Source: Amycolatopsis thermalba (GTDB lineage: Bacteria > Actinomycetota > Actinomycetes > Mycobacteriales > Pseudonocardiaceae). Taken from it: a stretch of 64,000 nt of DNA. The stretch covers positions 62,001-126,000 of the forward strand of contig NZ_PQHW01000001.1 of NCBI RefSeq assembly GCF_003385215.1. Reading direction: 5' to 3'. The position numbers and the translations under genes are program-made. Under the pieces are notes generated by a model, which searched no databases, was not told the DNA's origin, and saw only the letters and a list, made by a program, of their open reading frames with translations. This document shows, piece after piece, positions 16,196-24,997 of this stretch; positions within the stretch are counted from its first letter, which is position 1; each line of letters starts with the position of its first letter.

Positions 16196-16824
16196 GGCCG
16201 CCGCAGGCCCCAGCCGACCAGGTCCGCCGCCAGCGCCAGCAGGCCGGCCAGTCCGCGTTCGTCCTCGCGCAGCTTGTCCGGGCGCCAGGCCAGGCTGATC
16301 ACGCCGTTCCAGCTCGACCACAGGACCTTCGCCGCCTTGCGCGCGTCCAGCGGGCGGATCGTGCCGTCGGCGATGCCCCGTTCGATCGCGTCGATCATGC
16401 GCGCGTTCTGCTCGTCCACCCGGCGCGCCAGCCGCGCGGCGGTCTCGGCGGCGGCGTCGTAGTTGCCCAGCGGCGCGGGGAAGGCCAGCATCCGGAAGAA
16501 CTCCGGCTGCTCCAGGTAGAACCGCAGGTACTGCTCGGCGGCGGCCTCCAGCTGCTCGACCGGCGAGCGGTCCGGCGTGTAGGCGCGGTCCATGTACTCG
16601 CGGTCCACGTCCAGCGCCCGGTCGACCACCGCGGCGTGCAGGCCGGCCTTCGAACCGAAGTTGTTGTAGATCGAGCCGACCGCGACCCCGGCGCGCTCGG
16701 CGATCTCCTCGACCGTCACCTCCTCGACCGGGCGGCGGGCGAAGACCTGTTCGGCGGCCTTGAGGAGGGCGTCGATCGTGCGCTGCTTCCGCGGATCCCG
16801 TGCCTTGACGTCGCCGGTGGCCAT
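16192..16824 (-). CDS. TetR family transcriptional regulator
   Basis: A 210-residue TetR repressor with the HTH in residues 10-60 (TIDALLKAAEQVFARRPVEE, VTVEEIAERAGVAVGSIYNN, FGSKAGL) and a C-terminal ligand domain. ATG 16824 is supported by a TAGGGT hexamer 7 bases upstream, indicating leaderless transcription. Two matching operator sites lie between this gene and the divergent hydrolase unit, so it probably represses itself and the hydrolase. The ligand is unknown. Confidence 0.85.
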   Translation of the reverse strand: MATGDVKARDPRKQRTIDALLKAAEQVFARRPVEEVTVEEIAERAGVAVGSIYNNFGSKAGLHAAVVDRALDVDREYMDRAYTPDRSPVEQLEAAAEQYLRFYLEQPEFFRMLAFPAPLGNYDAAAETAARLARRVDEQNARMIDAIERGIADGTIRPLDARKAAKVLWSSWNGVISLAWRPDKLREDERGLAGLLALAADLVGWGLRRP

Positions 16825-16840
16825 GCCGGACACCCTACGC

Positions 16841-16911
16841 GTTCCTGCATCCGTTGCAAGAACTCCGCGCGCCTGCTACCGTGAGCCCACTTTTGCAACG
16901 ATTGCAGGAAC
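16841..16911. promoter_or_regulatory. Two inverted TTGCAACG-WTGCAGGAAC operators
   Basis: A 19-base site at 16893-16911 recurs in reverse orientation at 16841-16859 with two base differences. Each contains TGCA-N5-TGCA. One lies by the TetR gene's -10 hexamer and the other just before the ribosome site of the small leader ORF, as expected for TetR control of both divergent units. Confidence 0.68.
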
Positions 16912-16924
16912 TACGGAGGCAGGG

Positions 16925-17014
16925 ATGACGACAACCTGGGCCCGGGACATCTCCTGGAAGCTCGGTCCGCGCCGGTACCCGGCCCAGGAGGAAACCCATG
17001 TCCCAGCCCGCTGA
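16925..17014 (+). CDS. Putative 29-residue leader peptide gene
   Basis: ATG 16925 has a good GGAGGCAGGG site and opens a 29-codon frame (MTTTWARDISWKL start) whose TGA lies 17 bases inside the alpha/beta hydrolase gene. It sits between the TetR operator and the hydrolase. It could be a translation-coupling leader, a small protein, or chance. I recognise no homologue. Confidence 0.4.
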   Translation: MTTTWARDISWKLGPRRYPAQEETHVPAR

Positions 17015-17879
17015 CATGCGGTCGGTTCAGGTCGACGGCGCCCGGCTCGCCTACCTGGACCTCGGGGACCCCGCCGCGGAACCCGTCGTGCTGCTGCACG
17101 GCTATCCGGCCAACCACCGCTCCTGGCGCCACCAGATCCCCGCACTCGCCGAGCGCCATCGCGTGCTGGCCCTCGACTGGCTCGGCTGGGGCGCCTCGGA
17201 GCGCCGGACCGATCTGCGGTTCGACTACGACACCGAGGTCGCCCGCCTCGGCCGCGTCCTGGACGCCCTCGGCATCGGCGAGTGCAACCTGTTCGGCCAC
17301 GACTACGGCGGCTTTCTCGCCCTCGGCTTCGCCCAGCGCCACCCCGCCCGCGTGCGGCGGCTGGCGATCCTCAACAGCCGCGCCCACCGCACCTTCGTGC
17401 CCGCCTGGTACGCCGTGTTCTCCCTGGTGGGACTGCTCGGCCGCAGCCCGCTCGCGGGCGCGTTCGCCAAGATCCTGCCCGTGGCCGCGATCAACCGCGC
17501 GGGCCTGCGCACCCCGCTGCGGGAGGGCGTGATCGACCGCGGCACCCTCGACGACTACCTCGGCTGGATGCGGGGCACCGACGGGGCCCGCTGGCTGCTG
17601 CACTACTTCAGCGACTACCGCGTCCCCGCCCGCCGCGATCTCGCCGAGGGCCTCGGCCGCATCCCCTGCCCCACGGCGATCGTGTGGGGCACCGGCGACG
17701 ACTACCTGCGCACCACGATCGCCGAGGAACTCGCCGCCGGGATCCCGCGCGCCGAACTCACCCTGATCGCGGGCGCCGGGCACTTCGTGACGGAGAAGGC
17801 ACCGCGGGAGGTCCTCGCCGCCCTGCGCCACCTCCTGGACCGGGACCGCGCCGGCGCCAAGATCCACGACGGCGCGTGA
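16998..17879 (+). CDS. Alpha/beta hydrolase, Asp-nucleophile type (epoxide hydrolase/dehalogenase-like)
   Basis: A 293-residue hydrolase. The oxyanion segment VVLLHGYPANHRSW is near residue 30. The nucleophile elbow reads GHDYGG near residue 101, placing Asp rather than Ser at the catalytic position, as in epoxide hydrolases and haloalkane dehalogenases. The catalytic His is in AGAGHFVTE near residue 260. The start has an AGGAGG site. It follows the small leader ORF and is probably under the divergent TetR. A hairpin terminator follows. Confidence 0.85.
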   Translation: MSQPADMRSVQVDGARLAYLDLGDPAAEPVVLLHGYPANHRSWRHQIPALAERHRVLALDWLGWGASERRTDLRFDYDTEVARLGRVLDALGIGECNLFGHDYGGFLALGFAQRHPARVRRLAILNSRAHRTFVPAWYAVFSLVGLLGRSPLAGAFAKILPVAAINRAGLRTPLREGVIDRGTLDDYLGWMRGTDGARWLLHYFSDYRVPARRDLAEGLGRIPCPTAIVWGTGDDYLRTTIAEELAAGIPRAELTLIAGAGHFVTEKAPREVLAALRHLLDRDRAGAKIHDGA

Positions 17880-17903
17880 GGGCGGACTTGTCACACCGGT
17901 GAG

Positions 17904-17930
17904 GGTCCGGTCGCGGGATGCGACCGGGCT
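17904..17930 (+). terminator. Hairpin terminator after the hydrolase
   Basis: CCGGTCGC at 17907-17914 pairs perfectly with GCGACCGG at 17920-17927 around a 5-base loop, 25 bases past the stop codon. Flanking bases extend the stem weakly. Confidence 0.6.
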
Positions 17931-18017
17931 CCTTGACAAGCGTTTCGCGGATGCCCGACGATCAGCTACCTACTCGTCAGTAGTTTCGGCACCCGTCAAC
18001 GACGCCCGGGAGAAGCC

Positions 18018-18866
18018 ATGCCTCGCCGCCTCGCCGTCCTCCTCGCCGCGGCCACCGCGGCCGCCACCCTCGCCGCACCCGCCGCCCACGCCGAATCCCT
18101 GGACTACGTGGCGCTGGGCGACTCCTACAGCGCCGCCTCCGGGGTGCTCCCGCCCGATCCGGCCGCCTCGCCGCTGTGCCTGCGCTCCAGCCGGAACTAC
18201 CCGCACGTCCTCGCCGTCGAGATCGGCGCGCACCTCACCGACGTCACCTGCGGCGCCGCGGAGACCAAGCACTTCACCACCGCCCAGTACCCGGGCGTGC
18301 CGCCGCAGCTCGACGCCGTCGGCGCGGACACCGACCTGATCACCATGACCATCGGCGGCAACGACAGCGGCGTGTTCATCTCCGCGATCCTCGCGTGCGG
18401 CTCGGCCGGCATCCTCACGCTCGGCCAGGGCAGCCCGTGCCGCGACATCCACGGCTCCAGCTTCGAGGACACCGTCCGGACCAAGACCTACCCGGCGCTG
18501 GTGACCGCGCTGCGGGCGGTGCGGGACAAGGCCCCGGACGCCGAGGTGGCGATCCTCGGCTACCCGTGGATCCTGCCCGCCACCGGCGGCTGCTTCGACC
18601 GGATGCCCGTCGCCGCCGGCGACGTGCCCTACCTGCGCAGCCTCCAGGCCACGCTGAACGACGCCGTCGAACGCGCGGCCGGCGAAACCGGCGCGACCTA
18701 CGTCGACCTGTCGGCGGCCTCCGAAGGCCACGACGCGTGCCAGGCGCCGGGCGTGCGCTGGATCGAACCGGTCCTGCAGGGCACCAATCCGGTCGTGGTG
18801 CACCCGAACGCCAGGGGCGAGGCCGCGATGGCCGCCCGGACGCTCGCGGTGCTGGGCCTGCGCTGA
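18018..18866 (+). CDS. Secreted SGNH/GDSL-family lipase or esterase
   Basis: A 282-residue protein with a signal peptide at residues 1-26 (RRLAVLLAAATAAATLAAPA, AHA cleavage). The SGNH blocks are ALGDSYSAASG near residue 33, TIGGNDSGV near 112 and HPNARGEAAM near 261, giving the Ser/Gly/Asn/His set. Six or more cysteines suggest disulfides, as in streptomycete extracellular lipases of this type. It probably hydrolyses lipid or polysaccharide esters outside the cell. No operon partner is seen. Confidence 0.9.
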   Translation: MPRRLAVLLAAATAAATLAAPAAHAESLDYVALGDSYSAASGVLPPDPAASPLCLRSSRNYPHVLAVEIGAHLTDVTCGAAETKHFTTAQYPGVPPQLDAVGADTDLITMTIGGNDSGVFISAILACGSAGILTLGQGSPCRDIHGSSFEDTVRTKTYPALVTALRAVRDKAPDAEVAILGYPWILPATGGCFDRMPVAAGDVPYLRSLQATLNDAVERAAGETGATYVDLSAASEGHDACQAPGVRWIEPVLQGTNPVVVHPNARGEAAMAARTLAVLGLR

Positions 18867-18894
18867 CCTGAACGCCGCCCGCCCGGGCGCCGGA

Positions 18895-20604
18895 TCACGT
18901 GCGGCGGGAGCGCAGGCGGCGGCGCCTGCGCTCGTCGCCGGTGCGCTCGTCGTGGATCTCGGCCAGCGAGCGCAGCATCTCGCGCTCCCGGATCACCAGC
19001 GGATCGGTGCGCAGATCCCGGTACAGCGTCACGCACAACCCGATCATCACGACGACGAACGGCACCGCCACGAGGATGGTGAGGTTCTGCAGGCCGGTCA
19101 GCGCGTCCTCGCCGCCGACGAGCAGCATCACCGCCGCGACCGCACCGGTCAGCACACCCCAGAAGATCACCGCGTTGCGGTGCGGGTTGACCGAGCCCTT
19201 CTGCGACAGCGTGCCCATCACCACGGACGCGGCGTCGGCGCCGGACACGAAGAAGATCGACACCAGGATCATCACCAGGATCGCCATCGGCACGAACCAC
19301 GGCAGGTGCTCCAGCAGCGTGAACGTGGCGGACTCGGAACTGCCCGCGCCCGCGATGTCCACACCGGACCGTTGTTTCTCGATCGCCGCGCCGCCGAAGA
19401 TCGCGAACCACACGAGGCTCACCACGCTCGGCACCGCGATGACGCCGATGACGAACTGCCGGATCGTGCGGCCGCGCGAGATGCGGGCGATGAACATGCC
19501 GACGAACGGGGTCCAGGAGATCCACCACGCCCAGTAGAAGACCGTCCAGCCGGACAGCCAGGTCTGCATCTCCGCGCCGCCGGTCACGCCGGAGCGGCCG
19601 GACATCTCGGCCAGCTCGCGGAAGTAGTCGCCGATCGCGCTGGGCACCAGGTTGAGGATCAGCACGGTCGGGCCGACCACGAGCACGAGCACCGCGAGCA
19701 GCGCGGCCAGCACCATGTTGATGTTGGACAGCCACTGGATACCCTTGGCGATGCCGGACACCGCCGAGGCGATGAACGCCACGGTGAGGATCGCGATGAT
19801 CCCGACCAGCAGGCCGGTGCCCGGGTTGTCGATCCAGCCGACCGACGCCATGCCGCCGCCGACCTGCAGCGCGCCCAGGCCGAGCGAGGCGGCCGAGCCG
19901 AACAGGGTCGCGAAGATCGCCATCACGTCGATCGCCTTGCCCAGCGGCCCCTCGGTGCGGCGCCTGCCCAGCAGCGGCGCGAACACCGAGCTGATCAGCT
20001 GGCTGCGGCCGCGCCGGAACGTGCTGTAGGCGATGGCGAGCCCGACGACCGCGTAGATCGCCCACGGGTGGACGGTCCAGTGGAACAGGGTGGTGGCCAT
20101 CGCGGTGTGCACGGCCTCGTCCGAACTGGGGGCCGCGGGCCCCGGCGGCGGGCTGGCCAGGTGCGACACCGGCTCGTACACGCCGAAGAACATCAGGCCG
20201 ATGCCCATGCCGGCGCTGAACATCATCGCGATCCACGAGGCGGTGCGGAACTCGGGCTTCTCGTCGTCGCGGCCCAGCCGGATGCGCCCGTAGCGGCTCA
20301 CCGCCAGCGCGACGACGAAGACCACGAACCCGCTCGCGGCCAGCACGAACGCCCACCCGCCGTACGGGATCACCGCGTCGTTGAGCACGGTGCCGGCGAC
20401 GTCGGCCAGGCTGCCCGGCGAGGCGACCCCCCAGGCGATGATCGCCAGCGCCAGCGCGGCGGCCACCCCGAACACCGTGCGATCGGTCCGCGGCGGCTCA
20501 CCCGCCGCGCCGACCGGAGGCACGTGCTCGTCCGGGAGGTGCCCGGCGATACCGGTCTCCTCGGGAACCCTTGCGCGGGCCTCGGCTTCAGAGTCAGCAG
20601 ACAT
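18895..20604 (-). CDS. BCCT family transporter (glycine betaine/choline type)
   Basis: A 569-residue protein with twelve predicted membrane helices and hydrophilic ends. Family marks are the TM3 sodium-site segment MMFSAGMGIGLMFFGVYEP and the signature YWAWWISWTPFVGMFIARIS with the aromatic substrate box. The GMGIG form is typical of Na+-coupled betaine carriers such as BetP. The C-terminal tail is rich in Arg (RRRRRLRSRRT), which in BetP-like proteins helps sense osmotic stress. ATG 20604 is preferred to GTG 20610. It probably imports compatible solutes. Confidence 0.92.
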   Translation of the reverse strand: MSADSEAEARARVPEETGIAGHLPDEHVPPVGAAGEPPRTDRTVFGVAAALALAIIAWGVASPGSLADVAGTVLNDAVIPYGGWAFVLAASGFVVFVVALAVSRYGRIRLGRDDEKPEFRTASWIAMMFSAGMGIGLMFFGVYEPVSHLASPPPGPAAPSSDEAVHTAMATTLFHWTVHPWAIYAVVGLAIAYSTFRRGRSQLISSVFAPLLGRRRTEGPLGKAIDVMAIFATLFGSAASLGLGALQVGGGMASVGWIDNPGTGLLVGIIAILTVAFIASAVSGIAKGIQWLSNINMVLAALLAVLVLVVGPTVLILNLVPSAIGDYFRELAEMSGRSGVTGGAEMQTWLSGWTVFYWAWWISWTPFVGMFIARISRGRTIRQFVIGVIAVPSVVSLVWFAIFGGAAIEKQRSGVDIAGAGSSESATFTLLEHLPWFVPMAILVMILVSIFFVSGADAASVVMGTLSQKGSVNPHRNAVIFWGVLTGAVAAVMLLVGGEDALTGLQNLTILVAVPFVVVMIGLCVTLYRDLRTDPLVIREREMLRSLAEIHDERTGDERRRRRLRSRRT

Positions 20605-20809
20605 ACGCACGCGCCTTCGCGAGGGGCGCGGCCTCCCTTCCGGTGCGGTAACCCGAACGGGTCAAACCTAAATCATTGGTCGACCTACCGTTGCCGATGG
20701 GTCGGAAATGAGCAACCTCACGGGCCCGTTTCCGGGTGCCGGTTGGCGTGTCCACCTGCGGAATGGCAGGTTCGCCACAGTCCGGACACGAACGGCTCAA
20801 GAACGGCGT

Positions 20810-21223
20810 TCAAGAGCAGTCCGTCGCGGCGCGGTCGATTTCGGCCATGTGCGTCTCCGCCCAGTTCCGCACCACCGCGAGCGCCTCCTCCAGCGACAGC
20901 CCCAGCGCGGTGAGCCGGTAGTGCACGCTCGGCGGCACGGTCGGCTCGACCCGCCGTTCGGCGAGGCCGTCCCGCACCAGGCTGCGCAGCGTCGTGGACA
21001 GCATCTTCTGCGAAACGCCGGGCATCCGCCGCCGGAGTTCGGCGAACCGCACCTCGCCCGGGGCCGCCTCGGCGAGGACCTTCACCGCCATCGACGTCCA
21101 CTTCGTGCCGATCCGGTCCAGCAGCGCGCGGGTCGGGCAGTCCGGATCGAACAGATCACCCCGGGGAGACGTGGTCACCTCGAACTCACCACCTGTGCCG
21201 AAAGTGCGGTCTTCCCGGCTCAC
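20810..21223 (-). CDS. HxlR family transcriptional regulator
   Basis: A 137-residue winged-helix regulator of the HxlR/DUF24 type: CPTRALLDRIGTKWTSMAVK begins the domain, RMPGVSQKMLSTTLRSL is the recognition region, and VHYRLTALGLSLEEAL closes it. The Cys before the first helix is the position that often senses oxidants or electrophiles. The start may be later (GTG, residue 16). It is divergent from the hydrolase at 21276 with symmetric GGTTACC/GGTAACC sites between. Confidence 0.85.
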   Translation of the reverse strand: MSREDRTFGTGGEFEVTTSPRGDLFDPDCPTRALLDRIGTKWTSMAVKVLAEAAPGEVRFAELRRRMPGVSQKMLSTTLRSLVRDGLAERRVEPTVPPSVHYRLTALGLSLEEALAVVRNWAETHMAEIDRAATDCS

Positions 21224-21227
21224 CGCC

Positions 21228-21262
21228 GGTTACCTACGTTGACGTGGTCACCAATGGTAACC
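21228..21262. promoter_or_regulatory. GGTTACC...GGTAACC operator region
   Basis: GGTTACC at 21228-21234 and its complement GGTAACC at 21256-21262 flank a third related GGTCACC at 21246-21252. The array sits between the divergent HxlR and hydrolase genes, the expected place for HxlR binding. Confidence 0.55.
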
Positions 21263-21275
21263 CCAGGAGGAGCCC

Positions 21276-22097
21276 GTGGACCTGCACCGCGTCCGGACCA
21301 ACGGCATCGAGACCACCGTCACCACCGCCGGAGAGGGCCCGGCCGTCCTGCTGCTGCACGGCTTCCCGCACACCCGGCACGTGTGGCACGGGATCGTGCC
21401 CGCGCTCGCCAGGCACCACCGCGTCATCGCGCCGGACATGCGCTGGACCGGCAGCGACGCCGCCGGCGGCTACGACGCCGGCACGCTCGCCGCCGACGCG
21501 CTGGGCGTCCTGGACGCGCTCGGCGAGGACACCGCCGCGGTGGTCGGCATCGACGCGGGCACAACACCCGCCGCACTGCTCGCCCTGCGGCATCCCGGCC
21601 GGGTCCGCCGCCTGGCCGTCATGGAATCGCTGCTGGGCACCCTGCCCGGCAGCGGGGACTTCCTCGCCGCCGGGCCGCCGTGGTGGTTCGGCTTCCACGC
21701 GGTGCCCGGCCTGGCCGAGGAGGTCCTCACCGGTCACGAAGCCGCCTACCTCGGCTGGTTCCTCGCCGCCGGCACGCGCGGGCGCGGCGTCCCGGCCGCG
21801 GTCCGGGACGCCGTCGTCGCCGCCTACACCGGGACCGAAGCCCTGCGCCGCGCGTTCTCCTACTACCGCGAGCTGCCGCGCAGCGCCCGGCAGATCGAGG
21901 CGGCCGTGCGCGCCCGGCGCCTGACCGTGCCCACCCTGGCCATCGGCGCGCACCCGGTCGGCGACGCGCTCGCCCGCCAGCTCCGGCCGGTCACCGACGA
22001 CCTGACCAGCCACCTCATCGAAGACTGCGGGCACATCATCCCGCTGGACCGGCCGGCCGAGCTGCTGTCAGTGCTGGAGCCCTTCCTGCGCCGGTGA
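21276..22097 (+). CDS. Alpha/beta hydrolase with Asp at the nucleophile elbow
   Basis: A 273-residue hydrolase with VLLLHGFPHTRHVWH near residue 24 and elbow VGIDAGTTP near residue 91, again Asp in the Nu position. The late His is in DCGHIIPLDRP. The dehalogenase/epoxide hydrolase branch is most likely; the substrate is unknown. The start is GTG with a GGAGGAG site. Its 3' end overlaps the convergent AAHS transporter by 30 bases. The divergent HxlR is its likely regulator. Confidence 0.82.
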   Translation: MDLHRVRTNGIETTVTTAGEGPAVLLLHGFPHTRHVWHGIVPALARHHRVIAPDMRWTGSDAAGGYDAGTLAADALGVLDALGEDTAAVVGIDAGTTPAALLALRHPGRVRRLAVMESLLGTLPGSGDFLAAGPPWWFGFHAVPGLAEEVLTGHEAAYLGWFLAAGTRGRGVPAAVRDAVVAAYTGTEALRRAFSYYRELPRSARQIEAAVRARRLTVPTLAIGAHPVGDALARQLRPVTDDLTSHLIEDCGHIIPLDRPAELLSVLEPFLRR

Positions 22098-23303
22098 CGC
22101 CGGAGCCGCCGACGGCGCCTCGCGCTTGCCCGAGCCCAGCAGAAGGATCGCGCCCAGGCCGAGCCCGGCGACGACCGCGAAGAAGTAGAAGCCCCACGGG
22201 TAGGCCACCCCGGCGGTCACCAGCGCGCCGGTGACGAACGGGCCCAGGATCGAGCCGAGCCGGCCGATCGCCGAAGTCATGCCCAGCGCCGTGCCCCGCG
22301 CCTGGGCCGGGAAGGCGTGCGCGACGTAGCCGTAGATCAGCACCTGCGCCGAGAACACGAACACACCGGTCAGCAGCACCAGCCCGTTGAGCACGAAGGC
22401 GTTGCCGATCTTCAGGCTCAGCAGCGCCAGCAGCACCGCGCCGGCGCCGAACCAGATCCGCGCGATCGGGCGGATCCCGAACCGGTCGGCGATGGTGCCG
22501 GCGAGGACGAGCCCGATCACCGCGCCGATGTTGAGCACCAGCAGCAGCGTGATCGACGTGGACAGCGGGTAGCCGGCGGTGCGCATCAGCTGCGGCAGCC
22601 ACGTGTTCAGCCCGTACACCAGCAGCAGGCCCATGAACGAACCGGTCCAGACGGCGATGCTGATGCGGCGGAACTTCGGGCCGATCAGGTCGCGGAAGCC
22701 GAACTTCGCGGCGTCCTGCTTGGCCTCCAGGTAGGCGGCCGACTCGGGCAGCTTCCACACCATGATCGGCACCACGAGCAGCCCGGCGATGCCGCCGCCG
22801 TAGAACAGCACGTGCCAGTTCTCCACCGCGGCCAGCGCGAGCACCGAGGTGAGCACCGCGCCGACGTGGTAGCCGGTCATGGTGAACGTGGACGCGCTGG
22901 CCCGGCGCCGCGCGGGCAGGTTCTCCGACATCACGGTCAGCGCGACCGGCATGCACGCGCCCAGCCCGAGCCCGGCGACGAACCGGAACACGCCGAAGGT
23001 GGCGACGTTCGGGGCCAGCGGCAGCACCAGCGTGAACACCGAGAACAGCAGCACCGAGCCGATGAGCATGATGCGGCGGCCGAACCGGTCGGTCAGCGGG
23101 CCGAGCGCGGCGGCGCCCACCGCGACGCCGATCAGCGACACGGTCGCCACGGCGGTCGCGCCGGCGGCGGTGAACCCGAGGTGCCCGGTCTTGAGCAGCG
23201 TCGGGATGGTGGCGCCGAGCGCGACCAGGTCGTAGCCCTCGAGCAGGACGGTCAGCCAGCACAGCACCGCCGTCCAGACCGAGCGGGCGGGAGACGTCGT
23301 CAT
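22068..23303 (-). CDS. MFS transporter, aromatic acid:H+ symporter (AAHS) type
   Basis: A 411-residue protein with twelve predicted helices. The first helix motif LLEGYDLVALGATIPTLL with Asp in GYD is characteristic of AAHS carriers such as BenK and PcaK, and loop 2-3 has GPLTDRFGRR. It probably imports an aromatic acid with protons. The benzoylformate decarboxylase gene lies 28 bases upstream on the same strand, so benzoylformate or mandelate is a reasonable substrate guess. Confidence 0.86.
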   Translation of the reverse strand: MTTSPARSVWTAVLCWLTVLLEGYDLVALGATIPTLLKTGHLGFTAAGATAVATVSLIGVAVGAAALGPLTDRFGRRIMLIGSVLLFSVFTLVLPLAPNVATFGVFRFVAGLGLGACMPVALTVMSENLPARRRASASTFTMTGYHVGAVLTSVLALAAVENWHVLFYGGGIAGLLVVPIMVWKLPESAAYLEAKQDAAKFGFRDLIGPKFRRISIAVWTGSFMGLLLVYGLNTWLPQLMRTAGYPLSTSITLLLVLNIGAVIGLVLAGTIADRFGIRPIARIWFGAGAVLLALLSLKIGNAFVLNGLVLLTGVFVFSAQVLIYGYVAHAFPAQARGTALGMTSAIGRLGSILGPFVTGALVTAGVAYPWGFYFFAVVAGLGLGAILLLGSGKREAPSAAPASPAQEGLQH

Positions 23304-23331
23304 TGCCGTTCTCCTTGTGGGGTGGGGGGAA

Positions 23332-24900
23332 TCAGGGAGTGGTCGGTTCGGTGTCGACCTGGATCAGGCGCGGCCCGGCCGGAGCGGTCTTCAGCTGGGC
23401 CCGCAGATCGTCCACATCGGACACCGTGGTGGCCGGCACACCGTAGCCGGCGGCGATCGCGGTGAAATCCAGGCCCGGGATCTCGGTGCCCGGCACGTCC
23501 GTGGTGCCCAGCAGGTCCGCGAACCAGCGCAGCGCGCCGTAGGTGCCGTTGCGCAGGATCACGAACGTCACCGGCACCCGGTAGTGGGCCGCGGTCCACA
23601 GCGCGGTGATGCCGTAGTTCGCGGAGCCGTCGCCGATCACGCCGACCACCGGGCGGCCGGGCAGGCCCATCGCGACCCCGACCGCGGCGGGCATCCCGAA
23701 TCCGAGACCGCCCGCGGCGGGCCAGAAGTACGAGCCGGGGCGGCGCAGGTCCATCTGCCGCCACCAGGCGGAATTGGTCGACGTGGACTCCACGACGTAG
23801 GCGGTGTCGGCGGGCTGGGTCTCGCGCAGCGCGGCGAACACCTGTTCCGGGTGCAGGGCCCGCTCGCCGGTGGCCGGCTCCGGGGTGGGCGCGAACGCGG
23901 TCTCCCCCGCCTCGCGCGCGGGCAGCCGGACGAGCAGGCCGTCCAGGACCGGCCCGGCGGCGGCGACCAGCGACTCCCCCATCGGCGCGCGGGCCGCCTC
24001 GCCCGGGTCGTCGGTGACCTGGACCAGCGCCGCGCCGTCGGGCAGGAACGGGCCGGGCACGTGCTGGTGGTACCGGAACACCGGCGCGCCCAGCACCAGG
24101 ATCAGGTCGTGCCCGTCGAGCCGCGACGACACCGAGCCGATCCCGGCCGGCAGGACGCCGCGGAACAGCGGGTGCCGGTTGGGGAACGGCAACCGGTGCG
24201 GCGACGGCGCCACCCACACCGGCAGGGCGAAGTGCTCGGCGAAGGCCACCGCGCGGTCGAAGAGGCCGAGGGCGTCGATGTCGCCGCCGAGCACCAGCAC
24301 GGGGTTCCGCGCGGCGTCGAGCCGTCGCGCGAGGTCGTCCAGCTGCGCCGCGTCCGGGGACAGGCCGCGGCGGACCGTGCGGTCGAGAACCGGGCTGTCG
24401 TCGATCTCGGCGGACCAGTCGTCGTAGGGCACGGACAGGTAGGTCGGGCGGCGCCGCAGTTCGGCCTCGAACACCGCCTGCGCGAGCGACCGCGGCACGT
24501 CGCCGGGGCAGCTGGGTTCGCCGGACCAGCCGGCCAGTGGCCGCATCAGGGAGGTGGCGTCGACGTTGGCGAGCATCGCCTCCAGGCCGATCGCCGAGCG
24601 GACCTGCTGACCCGCGGTCAGCACCAGCGGCGAACGGGAGTAGACGGCGTTGGTCAGCGCGCCCATCGCGTTGCCCGACCCGGCGGCGGCGTGCAGGTTG
24701 ACCAGCGCCGGGCGGCCGGTGGCCTGGGCGTAGCCGTCGGCCATGCCGACCACCACGCCCTCGTGCAAGCCCAGCACGTAGGTGAAGCTCGCGGGCAGAT
24801 CGGCCAGGAACGGCAGCTCGTTCGAGCCGGGGTTGCCGAAGATCGTGGTGAGGCCACGGCGTTCGAGGAACTCGTGGGCGATCTTCCGGACGGTCGGCAT
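23332..24900 (-). CDS. mdlC: Benzoylformate decarboxylase
   Basis: A 522-residue ThDP enzyme converting benzoylformate to benzaldehyde and CO2. From ATG 24900 (GAGGAGG site), catalytic residues fall at the same numbers as in the Pseudomonas putida enzyme: Ser26 in FGNPGSNE, Glu47 in GLHEGVV, His70 in VNLHAAAG. His278 in FRYHQH corresponds to His281 there. The ThDP/Mg motif is GDGSANYGITALWTAAHY. It is probably co-transcribed with the AAHS transporter and controlled by the divergent LysR. No mandelate or benzaldehyde dehydrogenase is in the window. Confidence 0.92.
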   Translation of the reverse strand: MPTVRKIAHEFLERRGLTTIFGNPGSNELPFLADLPASFTYVLGLHEGVVVGMADGYAQATGRPALVNLHAAAGSGNAMGALTNAVYSRSPLVLTAGQQVRSAIGLEAMLANVDATSLMRPLAGWSGEPSCPGDVPRSLAQAVFEAELRRRPTYLSVPYDDWSAEIDDSPVLDRTVRRGLSPDAAQLDDLARRLDAARNPVLVLGGDIDALGLFDRAVAFAEHFALPVWVAPSPHRLPFPNRHPLFRGVLPAGIGSVSSRLDGHDLILVLGAPVFRYHQHVPGPFLPDGAALVQVTDDPGEAARAPMGESLVAAAGPVLDGLLVRLPAREAGETAFAPTPEPATGERALHPEQVFAALRETQPADTAYVVESTSTNSAWWRQMDLRRPGSYFWPAAGGLGFGMPAAVGVAMGLPGRPVVGVIGDGSANYGITALWTAAHYRVPVTFVILRNGTYGALRWFADLLGTTDVPGTEIPGLDFTAIAAGYGVPATTVSDVDDLRAQLKTAPAGPRLIQVDTEPTTP

Positions 24901-24997
24901 GCTCGGTGTCCTCCTCGGCAACGGGGTGTCCCGAGGGTGGCAGATCATCCGGTCGTGCTCCAATCAATGTTGCCGACCGCCCTCATAGACAGGATCG

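Noticed and set aside
20594-20800. Minus-strand frame starting SRSCPDCGEPAIPQVDTPTG upstream of the BCCT gene
   Set aside because: The CPDCG start looks zinc-ribbon-like, but there is no second cysteine pair, no ribosome site, and it runs into the BCCT start region; probably chance.
24901-24963. Upstream extension of the benzoylformate decarboxylase
   Set aside because: The extra 21 residues lack family similarity. ATG 24900 has a strong ribosome site and gives catalytic residue numbers identical to the characterised enzyme.
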